NCBI RefSeq assembly: GCF_030294945.1 | Contig: NZ_AP018448.1 | Coordinates: forward strand, 806,001 to 870,000 | Direction of reading: 5' to 3' | Length of the DNA stretch: 64,000 bases | Source: Streptomyces graminofaciens | GTDB lineage: Bacteria; Actinomycetota; Actinomycetes; Streptomycetales; Streptomycetaceae | Program-made: the position numbers and the translations under genes | The notes under the pieces: generated by a model | The model's database searches: none | Seen by the model: only the letters and a program-made list of their open reading frames with translations | Told to the model about the DNA's origin: nothing | In this document: positions 8,028-19,169 of the stretch, piece after piece | Layout of the letters: the number at the start of each line of letters is the position of its first letter | How positions within the stretch are numbered: the first letter of the stretch is position 1

Positions 8028-11000
8028 CCACTCCCATCGCCCCGCCCACCCTGTTCCGGGCGAGCGCCCTCGCCGCGCGCGACACGACATGGCTGGCCGA
8101 GGGCTTCCACCTGCGGCTGAAGGTCAGCCCGTGGATCGGCTTCCCGCTGCATCCCTTCGCCGCCTGGCGGGCCTCCGGCGCCAAGACGGAGCGGGTGCGG
8201 ATCGTGTGGCGCGATGCCCACGGACATCGACTGTCCGTCCCCTTCCACCTAGAGGACGCCGACGGGCAGGCGGAGGGGTGCCTATTCGGCGTCCCCGTGG
8301 ACGACCCGTACATCTGGGCTGAGGTCTCCGTGCCCGACGACCGGGGGCTGCGTGTGGACCTGCTGGACGGCAACCGGACGGCGGGCGGCGGTGACCGTGT
8401 CCTCGCCACCCGGACCGCGGGGCCCTACCGCTTCGGCCACACCCCCGTCGTCCGACTAAGGGCGACCGGTAAGGGAACCATCGGCGAGACGACCGGGGTA
8501 CGCCAGTCGTACGTGTACCTGTCCGAGCTCGGCGACCCCGACCTGATCTTCGGGCTGCCGATCCGGTTGCCGGAATACTGGTACGCCCCCGATCCGAAGA
8601 CACACCCGCAGGACGCCGGCCGGGACCGTGTCGCCTCGGCCGTCCCGCCCCGGCTCAGCCCGCCGGACGAACTCGGGCCGGACGCCCCCGGCGGCATCGA
8701 CCCGACCGCCGAGACGGAGCGGATCATGGATCGGATCGGGCCCGGGTTCGTCGACCCGTGGCTCACCAGCGGCTGGGGCGATCCCGCCACCGCGCCAGCC
8801 GTCGCCGCCTTCAGCGACACGCTCACTCTGGCCGACGGACGGACCGGCCGGGCCACGGCCCTGGTGACACCGTCGCTCCTGACGATGGCCGTCGACCCGC
8901 AGATCGCCCGCTATCTCGGGCTCGCCACCCTCGTGCCATACGGCTCCACCGCACCGGTCGAGGACTGCAACATCTGGCTCATCGCGGCCCGCTGGGCCGT
9001 GCAGCGGCACCGCGTCGTCCATGCGCCGGGCAGCCCGTTCGGCTTCCCGATCACCCTGGGCGACGTCCTCGGACCGCAGCCGTCCCTGCCCGGCGGCCTC
9101 GACCACACCCTCGACCGCCTCTTTCCCGACGCGCCCGGCATCATCGCCGACCTTCCCTATCGGCCGGGCGGCGAGTCCGGCCCTTGGAGCTGCCGGACAC
9201 TGCTCGCGCTGGCGGTCGCCTCAGGCGACGCGCAGCCAGACCCGCCCGACCCCTTCCCCCTCGCCGCCGATACCCCCGGCACCTGGAACCCGCACGCCGA
9301 CCCGCAACACCCGGGCCCAGAGACCTGGCGGCAGACGGTCTCCCTCGGCGATGAACCGGCCCGCGGCATGGTCGGCTTCGCCCGGACGGGACCGGGAAAG
9401 CCCGTGGCGCTGCACCGCTTCGAGCCGCCACCCGGCCACGGCTACGTCAGCCGTGCCATGCCGCTCGTGCCGAACTGGGCCGGCAACAACCGCCGCGTCG
9501 TGGAGGACAGCGCCGCGCCCGTGGACGCGGACGGCGCAAGCTGGCGGGTCTGGAGCGCCGACGAGTTCGGCCAGTGGTCCCACGGCGCCGATGTTGGCGC
9601 ATACGATCTCACCGCACCGCTGCCCGCCCGGCCCGCGCCACCCTGGCCCGTGCTCGAGGGCACCTTCGACGCGACCCCGGACGACGGTACGAGCAGCGCG
9701 CGCGTGCCCGGCACGCTCCGGCTCCGCTGCACCGTCCCGGGTCCCGGGCACACGGCCCCGGGCAGCGCACCCATCGCCGAACTGTGGGTCGAGGTCGACG
9801 GGGTTGCGCTCCCGCCGCGGCCAGTCGTCCAGAACCAGACGGTGCTCGTCGAGGCGCAGCCCCAGGCGTTCACAGTCGGAGGGCAGCGGCCAGTGCCGGT
9901 CGTCGCCTGGTTCGTCGACACGACCGGCACCTTGTCGGAGAAGCCCACGACCCATGTCCTCGCCCATGACGCCCGAGCACCGCAGGCCATCCCCACCTCG
10001 CCCGTGGTCATCTGGACCGGCCGGATGGACTCCACGGGCATGGCCGAGCTGTCGCTGCGCTGGCCGCCGCCTACCGGCGCCACCCGCTACCGGGTCTACC
10101 TCGGTGACGCTCGCCGCCTCGCCGGCTCGCTCACCCCAGCCCTCGCCCTGCCCACGAGTCCGGTCAGGGCCGCGCAAGCCGAGCCGCTGCATGCCGCACG
10201 CGGCCGCCTCACCGACAAGGGGGTGTTCACCTTTCTCGGCGAGACCGGGGGCACTGCGGACTCCGACGGCCTGGTCCACTTCTCCACCCGTGTCCCCGGA
10301 GGGCTGCGCAGCGTCCAGTTCGTGCGGATCGTTCCGCTCACGGCGGGCGGCGCCGAGACGGCGTTCGCCGCCTGCGGGCTCGTACCGGTCGCCATCCCCA
10401 GCGCCGACCGGCCGCCGCCGCCCCTGCTGGACGCCGTCACCGCGCCCGACGGCGGACTCACCCTGACCGTACGCGCCCAAGGAATGCGGCCCGAGCTGCT
10501 CGACGCAGGGGCGGGCAAGGCACCCGAGTTCCGGGTCCGCCGCACCCGTACGGGCGCCGACCGTCACTTCGCCCCGGTGTGGACCGGCGGGAAACTGACG
10601 ATGCCGGACGGCGGCGGGCCGTGGACGGCGACTGTGACCGTCCCGGCGAGCGGGCTCAGCCCCTTCGTCCGTACCGACTGGTACGCCGAAGTGCGCTACC
10701 CGGCCGAGCCGCCCCTGCTTCCCGGCACGCCCTCCGAACCCGTCGACGGCGGCGTGGAACCCGTCTGGGGTGCGATTGGGGACGAGGCGGAGGGGGTGTG
10801 GAGCGAACCCTCGCTGCCAGCCGCGTCCCTGCTTGTCTCGCCTTTTCCCCCCGCGGCTCCGGCTGCTCCGGTGCTCACCACGGCGGCCGACGGCTCAGTC
10901 ACCCTCGCCCTCAGCGGCCTGCCGACAGCACACCCCGCGTCGGGCACACCGTACCGACTGGAGATCTACCGGGGCACGCCCGGTAGCGCACCGCAGGAAC

Positions 11001-11131
11001 GGGCGGTCCTCGCCGTCGAAGCTGCCGCCTTCTCATGGAAGGACGCCGCCCCTGTCCCGGCTGGTACGCACTACGACCTCGTCGTCGTGGACCCACTCGG
11101 CCGACGCAGCCCGGTCACCCGGGCCTCCTGA
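8024..11131 (+). CDS. Large protein with fibronectin-like C-terminal repeats, 1035 residues
   Basis: Start chosen at the ATG overlapping the stop of the giant gene (ATGA), which predicts coupled translation; the frame is open further upstream inside that gene. The N-terminal ~430 residues are unfamiliar. From about residue 540 the protein looks like successive beta-sandwich modules, and two match the fibronectin type III pattern: AELSLRWPPPTGATRYRVYL (about 675) and a last one near the C-terminus with GTPYRLEIYRGTPG and GTHYDLVVVDPLGRRS. There is no signal peptide. The partner gene and the nearby M23-like protein suggest a large cell-envelope or tail-like assembly, but this is inference only. 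Confidence 0.78.
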   Translation: MTTPIAPPTLFRASALAARDTTWLAEGFHLRLKVSPWIGFPLHPFAAWRASGAKTERVRIVWRDAHGHRLSVPFHLEDADGQAEGCLFGVPVDDPYIWAEVSVPDDRGLRVDLLDGNRTAGGGDRVLATRTAGPYRFGHTPVVRLRATGKGTIGETTGVRQSYVYLSELGDPDLIFGLPIRLPEYWYAPDPKTHPQDAGRDRVASAVPPRLSPPDELGPDAPGGIDPTAETERIMDRIGPGFVDPWLTSGWGDPATAPAVAAFSDTLTLADGRTGRATALVTPSLLTMAVDPQIARYLGLATLVPYGSTAPVEDCNIWLIAARWAVQRHRVVHAPGSPFGFPITLGDVLGPQPSLPGGLDHTLDRLFPDAPGIIADLPYRPGGESGPWSCRTLLALAVASGDAQPDPPDPFPLAADTPGTWNPHADPQHPGPETWRQTVSLGDEPARGMVGFARTGPGKPVALHRFEPPPGHGYVSRAMPLVPNWAGNNRRVVEDSAAPVDADGASWRVWSADEFGQWSHGADVGAYDLTAPLPARPAPPWPVLEGTFDATPDDGTSSARVPGTLRLRCTVPGPGHTAPGSAPIAELWVEVDGVALPPRPVVQNQTVLVEAQPQAFTVGGQRPVPVVAWFVDTTGTLSEKPTTHVLAHDARAPQAIPTSPVVIWTGRMDSTGMAELSLRWPPPTGATRYRVYLGDARRLAGSLTPALALPTSPVRAAQAEPLHAARGRLTDKGVFTFLGETGGTADSDGLVHFSTRVPGGLRSVQFVRIVPLTAGGAETAFAACGLVPVAIPSADRPPPPLLDAVTAPDGGLTLTVRAQGMRPELLDAGAGKAPEFRVRRTRTGADRHFAPVWTGGKLTMPDGGGPWTATVTVPASGLSPFVRTDWYAEVRYPAEPPLLPGTPSEPVDGGVEPVWGAIGDEAEGVWSEPSLPAASLLVSPFPPAAPAAPVLTTAADGSVTLALSGLPTAHPASGTPYRLEIYRGTPGSAPQERAVLAVEAAAFSWKDAAPVPAGTHYDLVVVDPLGRRSPVTRAS

Positions 11132-11254
11132 TAGACAACCTTCTCGCCCTCTATGGCGTACCGCGGAAACGCTGAGGATGGCTGACCGGCAGTGTCGGCA
11201 GGATGCATGCGCCTGGTTCTACTGCGGCAGCTTGGCCGTGCGTTCTGGGTGGGC

Positions 11255-11377
11255 CACATCACCCGGCGCACCGTCGACAAGCACGCGGAGAACCTGCGCG
11301 CCAAGCTCGGCACCCCTGACGGCACCAGCACGGTCATCCGAGCCCAGGCCCTCGGCCTTCTGCTCTCCAGAGCGGGG
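11255..11377 (+). pseudogene. Relic of a LuxR-type DNA-binding domain
   Basis: One frame encodes TRRTVDKHAENLRAKLG followed by TVIRAQALGLLL, the recognition helix and last helix of LuxR/NarL response-regulator DNA-binding domains. The first helices and the receiver domain are absent, no proper start is present, and coding appearance stops after about 40 residues. It marks the left flank of the recombinase module and shows that older regulator DNA was cut here. Confidence 0.55.
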
Positions 11378-11467
11378 AAGTCCTCGGTCGTGGCATATCC
11401 CTGCCGACACCGGCAGCCTGCCCTTCCGGGCGGTGCGCCGGGCCCAACCGGTCGAGGACGTCCACCT

Positions 11468-14018
<2,551 letters not shown>

Positions 14019-14022
<4 letters not shown>

Positions 14023-15755
14023 GGGGCGAGCTCTCCCTTCACCAAGAGTTGGACAACAGCCCGGTCGGTGTCGTCGGTGCGGTCTTGAGCCACCCTCCAG
14101 ACGGACTGGCCGACCTTGTCACGCAGGTCATCCAGCCGCAGAAGATGATCGCTCCAGCGCTCGCTGAAGGCGCGGTCGTCCAGAACAGACCGCAGGCTCC
14201 GCAGCTGCTCGTGCAGATGAGCGAGCCGCGAGTGATGGCCGGGATGAACGTGCGCGTTGCGGCAGGCCAGGCAGAGCAGGAAGTCCGCCCCGCATCCGCC
14301 CTGCGGAGCCGGCCAGGGGCTGGCGGTGTCGTCCGCGCAGTCAACCGTGGCGGTCTCCTGATGATCCGGATCCGGCATGTCCGAGATGTTCCCGGCGAAG
14401 ACAACGGCTTTGGCCTGTTCCAGGGCCTCGCGGGCACCGGCTTCGAAGACGTCCCGGGAAGCGCGCTGAACACGCTGGTCGGGCAGAACATAGGTGCTCT
14501 CGTGGGTGCCCCGCGTGTGCTGCATGGGCCGGCCCTCCCGCGTCACCGTGGTCCGGCGAGCCCTCTGGAACGGCGACCCTCCCAGCCCGTTGGTGTGAGC
14601 CCACCATTTCGCGTCGTAGTCGGCGACACCGAAGGACAAAAGACCCACCGGGCGGGGCCGGTCCAAGTCCTGAAAGTCCGCCCCGCTGAGGCTGTGCGTG
14701 CGCGAGACCATCAGCAAATCGGACCCTGGCGCCAGGCGGGCAGCCAGCGCACGACCAGGAGCGGTGGCCTCCAGCGCCTGCGTGATCAGCCGTCCTGGGG
14801 AGTCAGCCCCGGAGTCGGTGATGTTCTCTGTGGAGAACCACCGGCCCCCGCCCGCTCTGCGCTTTTCCACCTGGACCTCGTAGGTCACCGAGGCCGTCTC
14901 TCCAACCGACGGCGTCGAGGTCGGGGCCGGCATCCGGTCATAAACGGACAGGTTCCAGGCGAACCGGTCGGTCAGCAAGACGGCCAGCGCCGTGACCTCC
15001 ATGCGCGTCAGGAACAGCCTGCCCCACGTGCCGTCGGGGCTCTTGCCGCCCAACAGCCTGCGATTCGTCACGTGGTGCTTCCCGCCCGACGATGCGGTGC
15101 GAGGGACGTCACCGGTGCGGGCAAGGTGATCGAGGATCTTACCGATCCGCCACTCACGGCTGCCTTCCTTCAGCGCGGCGGCCCGCCAGCTCTCCAGCAG
15201 CAGGGTGTTCTCGCGGATGCGCATCCACGCGCTCCGGAACTGCTGTCGCGCGACCCGCAGCACCCGCTCCCGGTCCGATTCCTCATAGGACTGCTTGCTG
15301 GGCCTCGGGCTGGGGACGCGGCGGGCAAGCTCTTCGGCCACCGGCCCGGTGCCGAGCTGCGGAGCGTTCTGCAGGAGGGTGCGTACGGGCCGCAAAGTGC
15401 TCCTGCCGTAGTTGGTGCTGATGTGCTGGGCGCGCCAGCGCTTGAGCGTGGCGGCGGTCAGCTCGCTCAGGTCCTGGGGAGGATGCTCCAGATCGGACAA
15501 GAACCGCGCGAACACCAGCAGCCTGCCCCAGTGGTTCCCCGCGGTTCTGTGACTGTTCCAGAGGCGGGACTGCGCGGCGAAGGCAGCGGCCAGGGAACGT
15601 TGCACAGGCTCCGCAACCGGCAAGTCGGCGAAGTCGTAAGCCTGCTTGTGCCCAGCCTTGTTCACGATGGTGACGACCAGCCCGTCCGGGGCTGTCGGGG
15701 GCTCGGTGCGGTGGTCGGCCGGCGGCAGGACGGCCCGCCGTCCCCGCCCGCTCAT
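14019..15755 (-). CDS. Second protein of the recombinase trio, 578 residues
   Basis: The start is the ATG at 15755, overlapping the stop of the first recombinase (ATGA). It occupies the TnpB position of the operon. An N-terminal SAM-like core-binding region is plausible (FARFLSDLEHPPQDLSEL, LKRWRAQH), but I cannot find an unambiguous Arg/His/Arg/Tyr set, so catalytic ability is uncertain. The C-terminal part has a cysteine/histidine cluster, GGCGADFLLCLACRNAHVHP, that could bind zinc. The overlaps on both sides imply fixed stoichiometry with the flanking recombinases. Confidence 0.6.
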
Positions 15756-17281
15756 CCGGCTGCCTCGAGGAGAGCGTCGATGTCCTGGATGCCGACCGTC
15801 TCCCGGGCCAGCCGGGAGAAGACGTCGTCCAGGTCCTCGACGTCCTGGCCCTCGTCGGCGGTCTCCGCCGCGGCGAGGATCGACTCCAGCTGCAGGTGGG
15901 AAACGGGCGCGAGATAGTGCCGTTTCGTCGTCTCCACGTCCGAGTGCCCCAAGACCGTCTTGACCAGCCACCACGGGTCGCCGAACAGTTGGGCGAAGTC
16001 CTGCCGGTCCTGCCTCGTGAGCCCGTAGCGGGACTCGAACAGCTCGTTGAGCAGGATCAGCGTGTAGAGGGCCATCGAGTGCCTGGCAGAGTGCGGGGTC
16101 GCGTACGGAGTCTTCCCGCGCACCTCCGCAAGCCGGAAGCTCCGCTCGATCTTCCGTTCCTCCTCGGTGAGCAGGACCTCCTCGCAACGCAGGTTCGCGC
16201 TCCTGAACACGCCGTTCCACCGGTCAGGGGCCATCGGCAGGCCCTGCTCGGTCAGCCACAACCACGCCGGCTCCGGCCCGTCCGGCCCTTCCAGGAACAG
16301 CCACTGACGTTCCCTCCACCCCAGCCGGCTCAGTTCCTGCCCGCCGACAACGCCGTCGGCGTCCACCCACTCGATCTTCGGCTTCAGTCCGCGCGTCACC
16401 TTCGTGATCAGCCGCACCAACGGCAGCCGGTCGTAGGTGCTCTTCTCCTGGGCCCGTTGAACGGCCCAGGCCCGCTCCGACTGGACGTAAGCCTCAACTT
16501 GGCCGACGGCGTCCACCGACGCGTAGAACGTGCGGGTGTTCTTCGACCTCGTCACGGCACCCGCGATGCGACCGTGCATGTAACGCCCGTGCCGCAGCTG
16601 CTGTGTCGGGAGCTCGAACGTCAGCAGCGAACCGCCCTCCTGCCGGCGCAGGCCCGAGCTCAGCAGCAACTGCACGAAACTCGTGTTGCGCATCTCCGTC
16701 CGTGACTCCCACCCCGGCGCCGCCGCCCTGGCCCGTGTGTGACCGCGCAGCCCGACGTCCGACCACAGGCCCCAGGTCCGCGGCGTCAACCACGACACCC
16801 GCGCACTCACCGAGTCCGCGGCCCGGTCCACCCGCCGTGCGACGTCCACCGGCAGCGGGTGGACCTTCCCCCACTTGAACAGTTTCGTGAACGCCGCCGC
16901 CTCACGGTTCCACTTCGTCCCGCCGATCCGCTGCGGGTTCTCCGGGGCCCGGCAGCGCCAGTCACGGAAGTCCGCGAGATCCTGCTCAGTGGCCTCTCTC
17001 CACGACAGCCTGCGCGAGGACAGGAACTCCAGAAGGATTCGGTAGTCCGTCGCGTAGTTCCGCTTCGATTCCCGTTCCAGATTCCTGAATTCGCCGGAGC
17101 GGACGAAATCGAGCAGCTCCGCATCGACCATGCCGTCCGGCCGTACAAACACCGGATCGCCCGGCCTCAGCCCGATACGGGCCACCGCCCCCGGCAGGTC
17201 CCGTACCCCCAGGACGCCATCAGTCGGCAGCGGCCCCCACCGCTCCGGATCCGGCACCCGCACCACATGCCACGTACTCAA
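15752..17281 (-). CDS. Tyrosine recombinase, first of trio, 509 residues
   Basis: The TTG at 17281 is chosen because GGAGAGG lies six bases upstream; a longer frame begins at 17314. The catalytic domain is clear: the first arginine in LLSSGLRRQEGGSLLTFEL, then PHSARHSMALYTL (HxxR box), and LGHSDVETTKRHYLAP carrying the histidine and the nucleophilic tyrosine. It follows directly on the 12-bp inverted repeat where the Ku gene is interrupted, the expected position for the leading recombinase gene of an integrated element. Confidence 0.8.
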   Translation of the reverse strand: MSTWHVVRVPDPERWGPLPTDGVLGVRDLPGAVARIGLRPGDPVFVRPDGMVDAELLDFVRSGEFRNLERESKRNYATDYRILLEFLSSRRLSWREATEQDLADFRDWRCRAPENPQRIGGTKWNREAAAFTKLFKWGKVHPLPVDVARRVDRAADSVSARVSWLTPRTWGLWSDVGLRGHTRARAAAPGWESRTEMRNTSFVQLLLSSGLRRQEGGSLLTFELPTQQLRHGRYMHGRIAGAVTRSKNTRTFYASVDAVGQVEAYVQSERAWAVQRAQEKSTYDRLPLVRLITKVTRGLKPKIEWVDADGVVGGQELSRLGWRERQWLFLEGPDGPEPAWLWLTEQGLPMAPDRWNGVFRSANLRCEEVLLTEEERKIERSFRLAEVRGKTPYATPHSARHSMALYTLILLNELFESRYGLTRQDRQDFAQLFGDPWWLVKTVLGHSDVETTKRHYLAPVSHLQLESILAAAETADEGQDVEDLDDVFSRLARETVGIQDIDALLEAAG

Positions 17282-17292
17282 TGCACACCTCT

Positions 17293-17322
17293 CCTGATGC
17301 TTGAACACGCTCAAGCATCAGG
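17293..17322. repeat. 12-bp inverted repeat at recombinase module/Ku junction
   Basis: CCTGATGCTTGA (17293-17304) and its exact complement (17311-17322) are separated by six bases, ACACGC. Ku homology stops inside it and the ribosome binding site of the first recombinase overlaps its edge. The arrangement, two arms around a 6-bp centre, is that of a tyrosine-recombinase crossover site, so this is the best candidate for the attachment core. Confidence 0.55.
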
Positions 17323-17654
17323 GAACGCAGCAGAGCGTACGGCCGGTCTGCGGTCCCTGCGGCGGGAGCGACGTAGTACGGCCGGTCGTAGCTGATCGGG
17401 ATCACGCCCTGCGGGTCGATGAATCCCATCACCGTGATCGTGCGCTTGGTCGGCAGCGGCAGGCGGGCGAGGTCGTCCTCGGAGAGCGGCAGCATGCGGC
17501 CGTCCGGGAGGGCGACGCCCCGACCGACCTCGGAATTGCTGATCTCCCGCCCTTCCGCAGCACAGAAGCGGCGGTGCTGGACACGGCTGCCGTCGGCGGT
17601 ATGGATCTCATGGAGCCGCACGGTGTGCTCTTCGGTAGCCGCGTAGAGCTGCAC
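17295..17654 (-). pseudogene. Truncated Ku-type DNA end-binding protein
   Basis: About 115 residues match the N-terminal half of bacterial Ku: LYAATEEHTVRLHEIHTADG, FCAAEGREISNSEVGRGVAL, the stretch around TKRTITVMGFIDPQGVIPIS, and YYVAPAAGTADRPYALLRSLM. Full-length Ku is ~270-320 residues; here homology stops at the inverted repeat next to the recombinase module, and the first ~18 residues are also poor (a stop lies upstream at about 17707). Ku binds DNA ends for non-homologous joining with LigD. This copy cannot be functional, though the cell may have others. Confidence 0.75.
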
Positions 17655-17762
17655 CGGAATCGGCGTGTTGACTGAAGCAAGGACTGCGAATCCGCAGGTC
17701 AGGAGCTATTTTTTGCTGGCTTCCGCGCTGTCACACCGTGCGTCGGTGGCAGGCTCAAGGGC

Positions 17763-18455
17763 CTAATGAGGTCCGTTGGAAGCCAGGCGAAAGGTGTATC
17801 CAAAGATTCCTTCGAGCCCGCCCACAAGCAGGCACCGCCCGTCGGGAGTCCAGGCACAAGAGAGCAAGGGGCTGTCGGTGCGCATCATGGTTAACGTCAA
17901 GCCGGTCTCAGGACTGCAAATCCGTATCGTTCCGTCGACGCTGGTGATGGCGAGCAAGGTGCCGTCCGGACTGAACGCCGTTCCGGTCACCCCGTATGGG
18001 TGACGCGTCAGCGTGCGCAGTTCTTGCCCGGTGATGGCGTCCCAGATCCGCATGGTGTCGGTACGGAAGCTCGTCGTGGCGATCCAGGCGCCGTCGGGAC
18101 TGACCACCATCGCGTCCACCGCGAAGATGTCCAGCGTGTGCAGTTCTTGTCCAGTGGCGGCGTCCCAGATACGCGCGGTCCCGTCTCGACTGGCGGTAGC
18201 GAGCCAGGAGCCATCCGGACTGACCACCACTGCGAACACCGAAGCCGTGTGCACGGTCAGGATGTGCAGTTCTTGTCCGGTCGCGGCGTCCCAGATACGC
18301 GCGGTCCCGTCTCGACTGGCGGTAGCGAGCCAGGAGCCATCCGGACTGACCACCATCGTAGTCACGCGGCCGACGTGGGCGCTGGGCGTCTGCGGCACCT
18401 CACACCCGCGCCACGCCCGCCACGCGGCACGCGTCGGGACCCTCCCGGGAACCAT
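17763..18455 (-). CDS. WD40-repeat protein, probably a fragment
   Basis: 230 residues with five recognisable WD40 blades (VVSPDGSWLATASRDGTARI, then IWDAATGQEL). Functional beta-propellers usually have seven blades, and in actinomycetes such repeats normally follow a kinase, protease or NTPase domain; no such domain precedes this one, and the first 30 residues have no clear homology. It is therefore likely the tail of a larger gene cut at the right. Two blades are almost identical at DNA level, showing a recent internal duplication. Confidence 0.6.
   Translation of the reverse strand: MVPGRVPTRAAWRAWRGCEVPQTPSAHVGRVTTMVVSPDGSWLATASRDGTARIWDAATGQELHILTVHTASVFAVVVSPDGSWLATASRDGTARIWDAATGQELHTLDIFAVDAMVVSPDGAWIATTSFRTDTMRIWDAITGQELRTLTRHPYGVTGTAFSPDGTLLAITSVDGTIRICSPETGLTLTMMRTDSPLLSCAWTPDGRCLLVGGLEGIFGYTFRLASNGPH
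18141..18355. repeat. Tandem near-identical 89-bp segments in the WD40 gene
   Basis: Bases 18141-18229 and 18267-18355 differ at two positions only, with a 126-bp period (42 codons, one WD40 blade). The neighbouring blades are much more divergent, so this pair arose by recent unequal crossover. Confidence 0.8.
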
Positions 18456-18564
18456 CGACGGCTTCCCGTCCTGCCGTCACGTCTCGTTGCACGCGTGTGC
18501 TCGTGCACGTGTGCACGCTTTCGTGCCCGCGAGGCATCCCGGGCCGTGACAACACCGATCGAAG

Positions 18565-18578
18565 TTGAACGTGTTCAA
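18565..18578. promoter_or_regulatory. Perfect 14-bp palindrome upstream of the small membrane protein gene
   Basis: TTGAACGTGTTCAA lies 69 bp before the start at 18647. It resembles an operator for a dimeric repressor. The half-sites are separated by two bases, so it does not fit the actinobacterial LexA box, which needs four. Confidence 0.4.
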
Positions 18579-18646
18579 ATAGCTCTGTGCGGGTGACCGT
18601 GCAGCAGCTGGCGCGAACACGCGGCAGGCACCGCTAGGAGGACATC

Positions 18647-18811
18647 GTGGGCGCAGGCGTCATGATCTTTGCATTCTTCTTCTACGTGCTCCTCATGGCA
18701 CCGTTCTGCATCCTTGTCGGTGCGAAAACGTCCTCGCGCATGGGCTGGGTGATGGCAACTCCCCTAATTTTTCTGCCCCTTACCCTATTGATCGCCGCTC
18801 TGATCCCTTGA
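18647..18811 (+). CDS. Small membrane protein, 54 residues
   Basis: The GTG at 18647 follows TAGGAGG with ideal spacing, the best ribosome binding site in this zone. The product has two hydrophobic segments (IFAFFFYVLLMAPFCILV and the C-terminal stretch after MATPLIF) joined by a short basic loop (GAKTSSRMG). It therefore probably spans the membrane twice. No family is recognised. It is surrounded by relics but itself looks intact, and a palindromic operator-like site precedes it. Confidence 0.6.
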   Translation: MGAGVMIFAFFFYVLLMAPFCILVGAKTSSRMGWVMATPLIFLPLTLLIAALIP

Positions 18812-18938
18812 GTGGCTTACCAACTCCCAGGCGGGCGCGTCGGCCTGGCGAAACGCGGTTGGGTGTAGATCCAATGAGGGTGCTGTTGACCAGGCGGTGG
18901 GTATGACCTGGTCGCGGTAGCGCGTCTGGTGGTTGCGG

Positions 18939-19079
18939 ATGAATTCCTTGGCTCCGCTACTGACCGATCCGAACGCCGCTGTCCGCGCCTTCGCCACCGA
19001 CACCCTGCACGACCTCGACGTCCTCGAAGAGGAAGAGAGTCGGCGGGGAGCCGACTTCGACCGCGGATACCGCAGCTGA
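18939..19079 (+). other. Short reading frame, possible gene relic
   Basis: A 46-codon frame (MNSLAPLLTDPNAAVRAFAT, then an acidic end) has codon use typical of genes and looks like the last HEAT-like repeat of a larger protein. There is no ribosome binding site. It is probably the C-terminal remnant of a lost gene. Confidence 0.3.
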
Positions 19080-19169
19080 GACGAGCGCTGTCCTACCGGC
19101 GGCCCTGGCCCTGCTGCCGAAGAAGTGCTGCGCCCCCTCCGCCTGCCTCGGTATTGCCACTCTGTGTGA

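Noticed and set aside
18565..18578. LexA (SOS) box
   Set aside because: The half-sites GAAC and GTTC are separated by two bases; the actinobacterial LexA box needs four.
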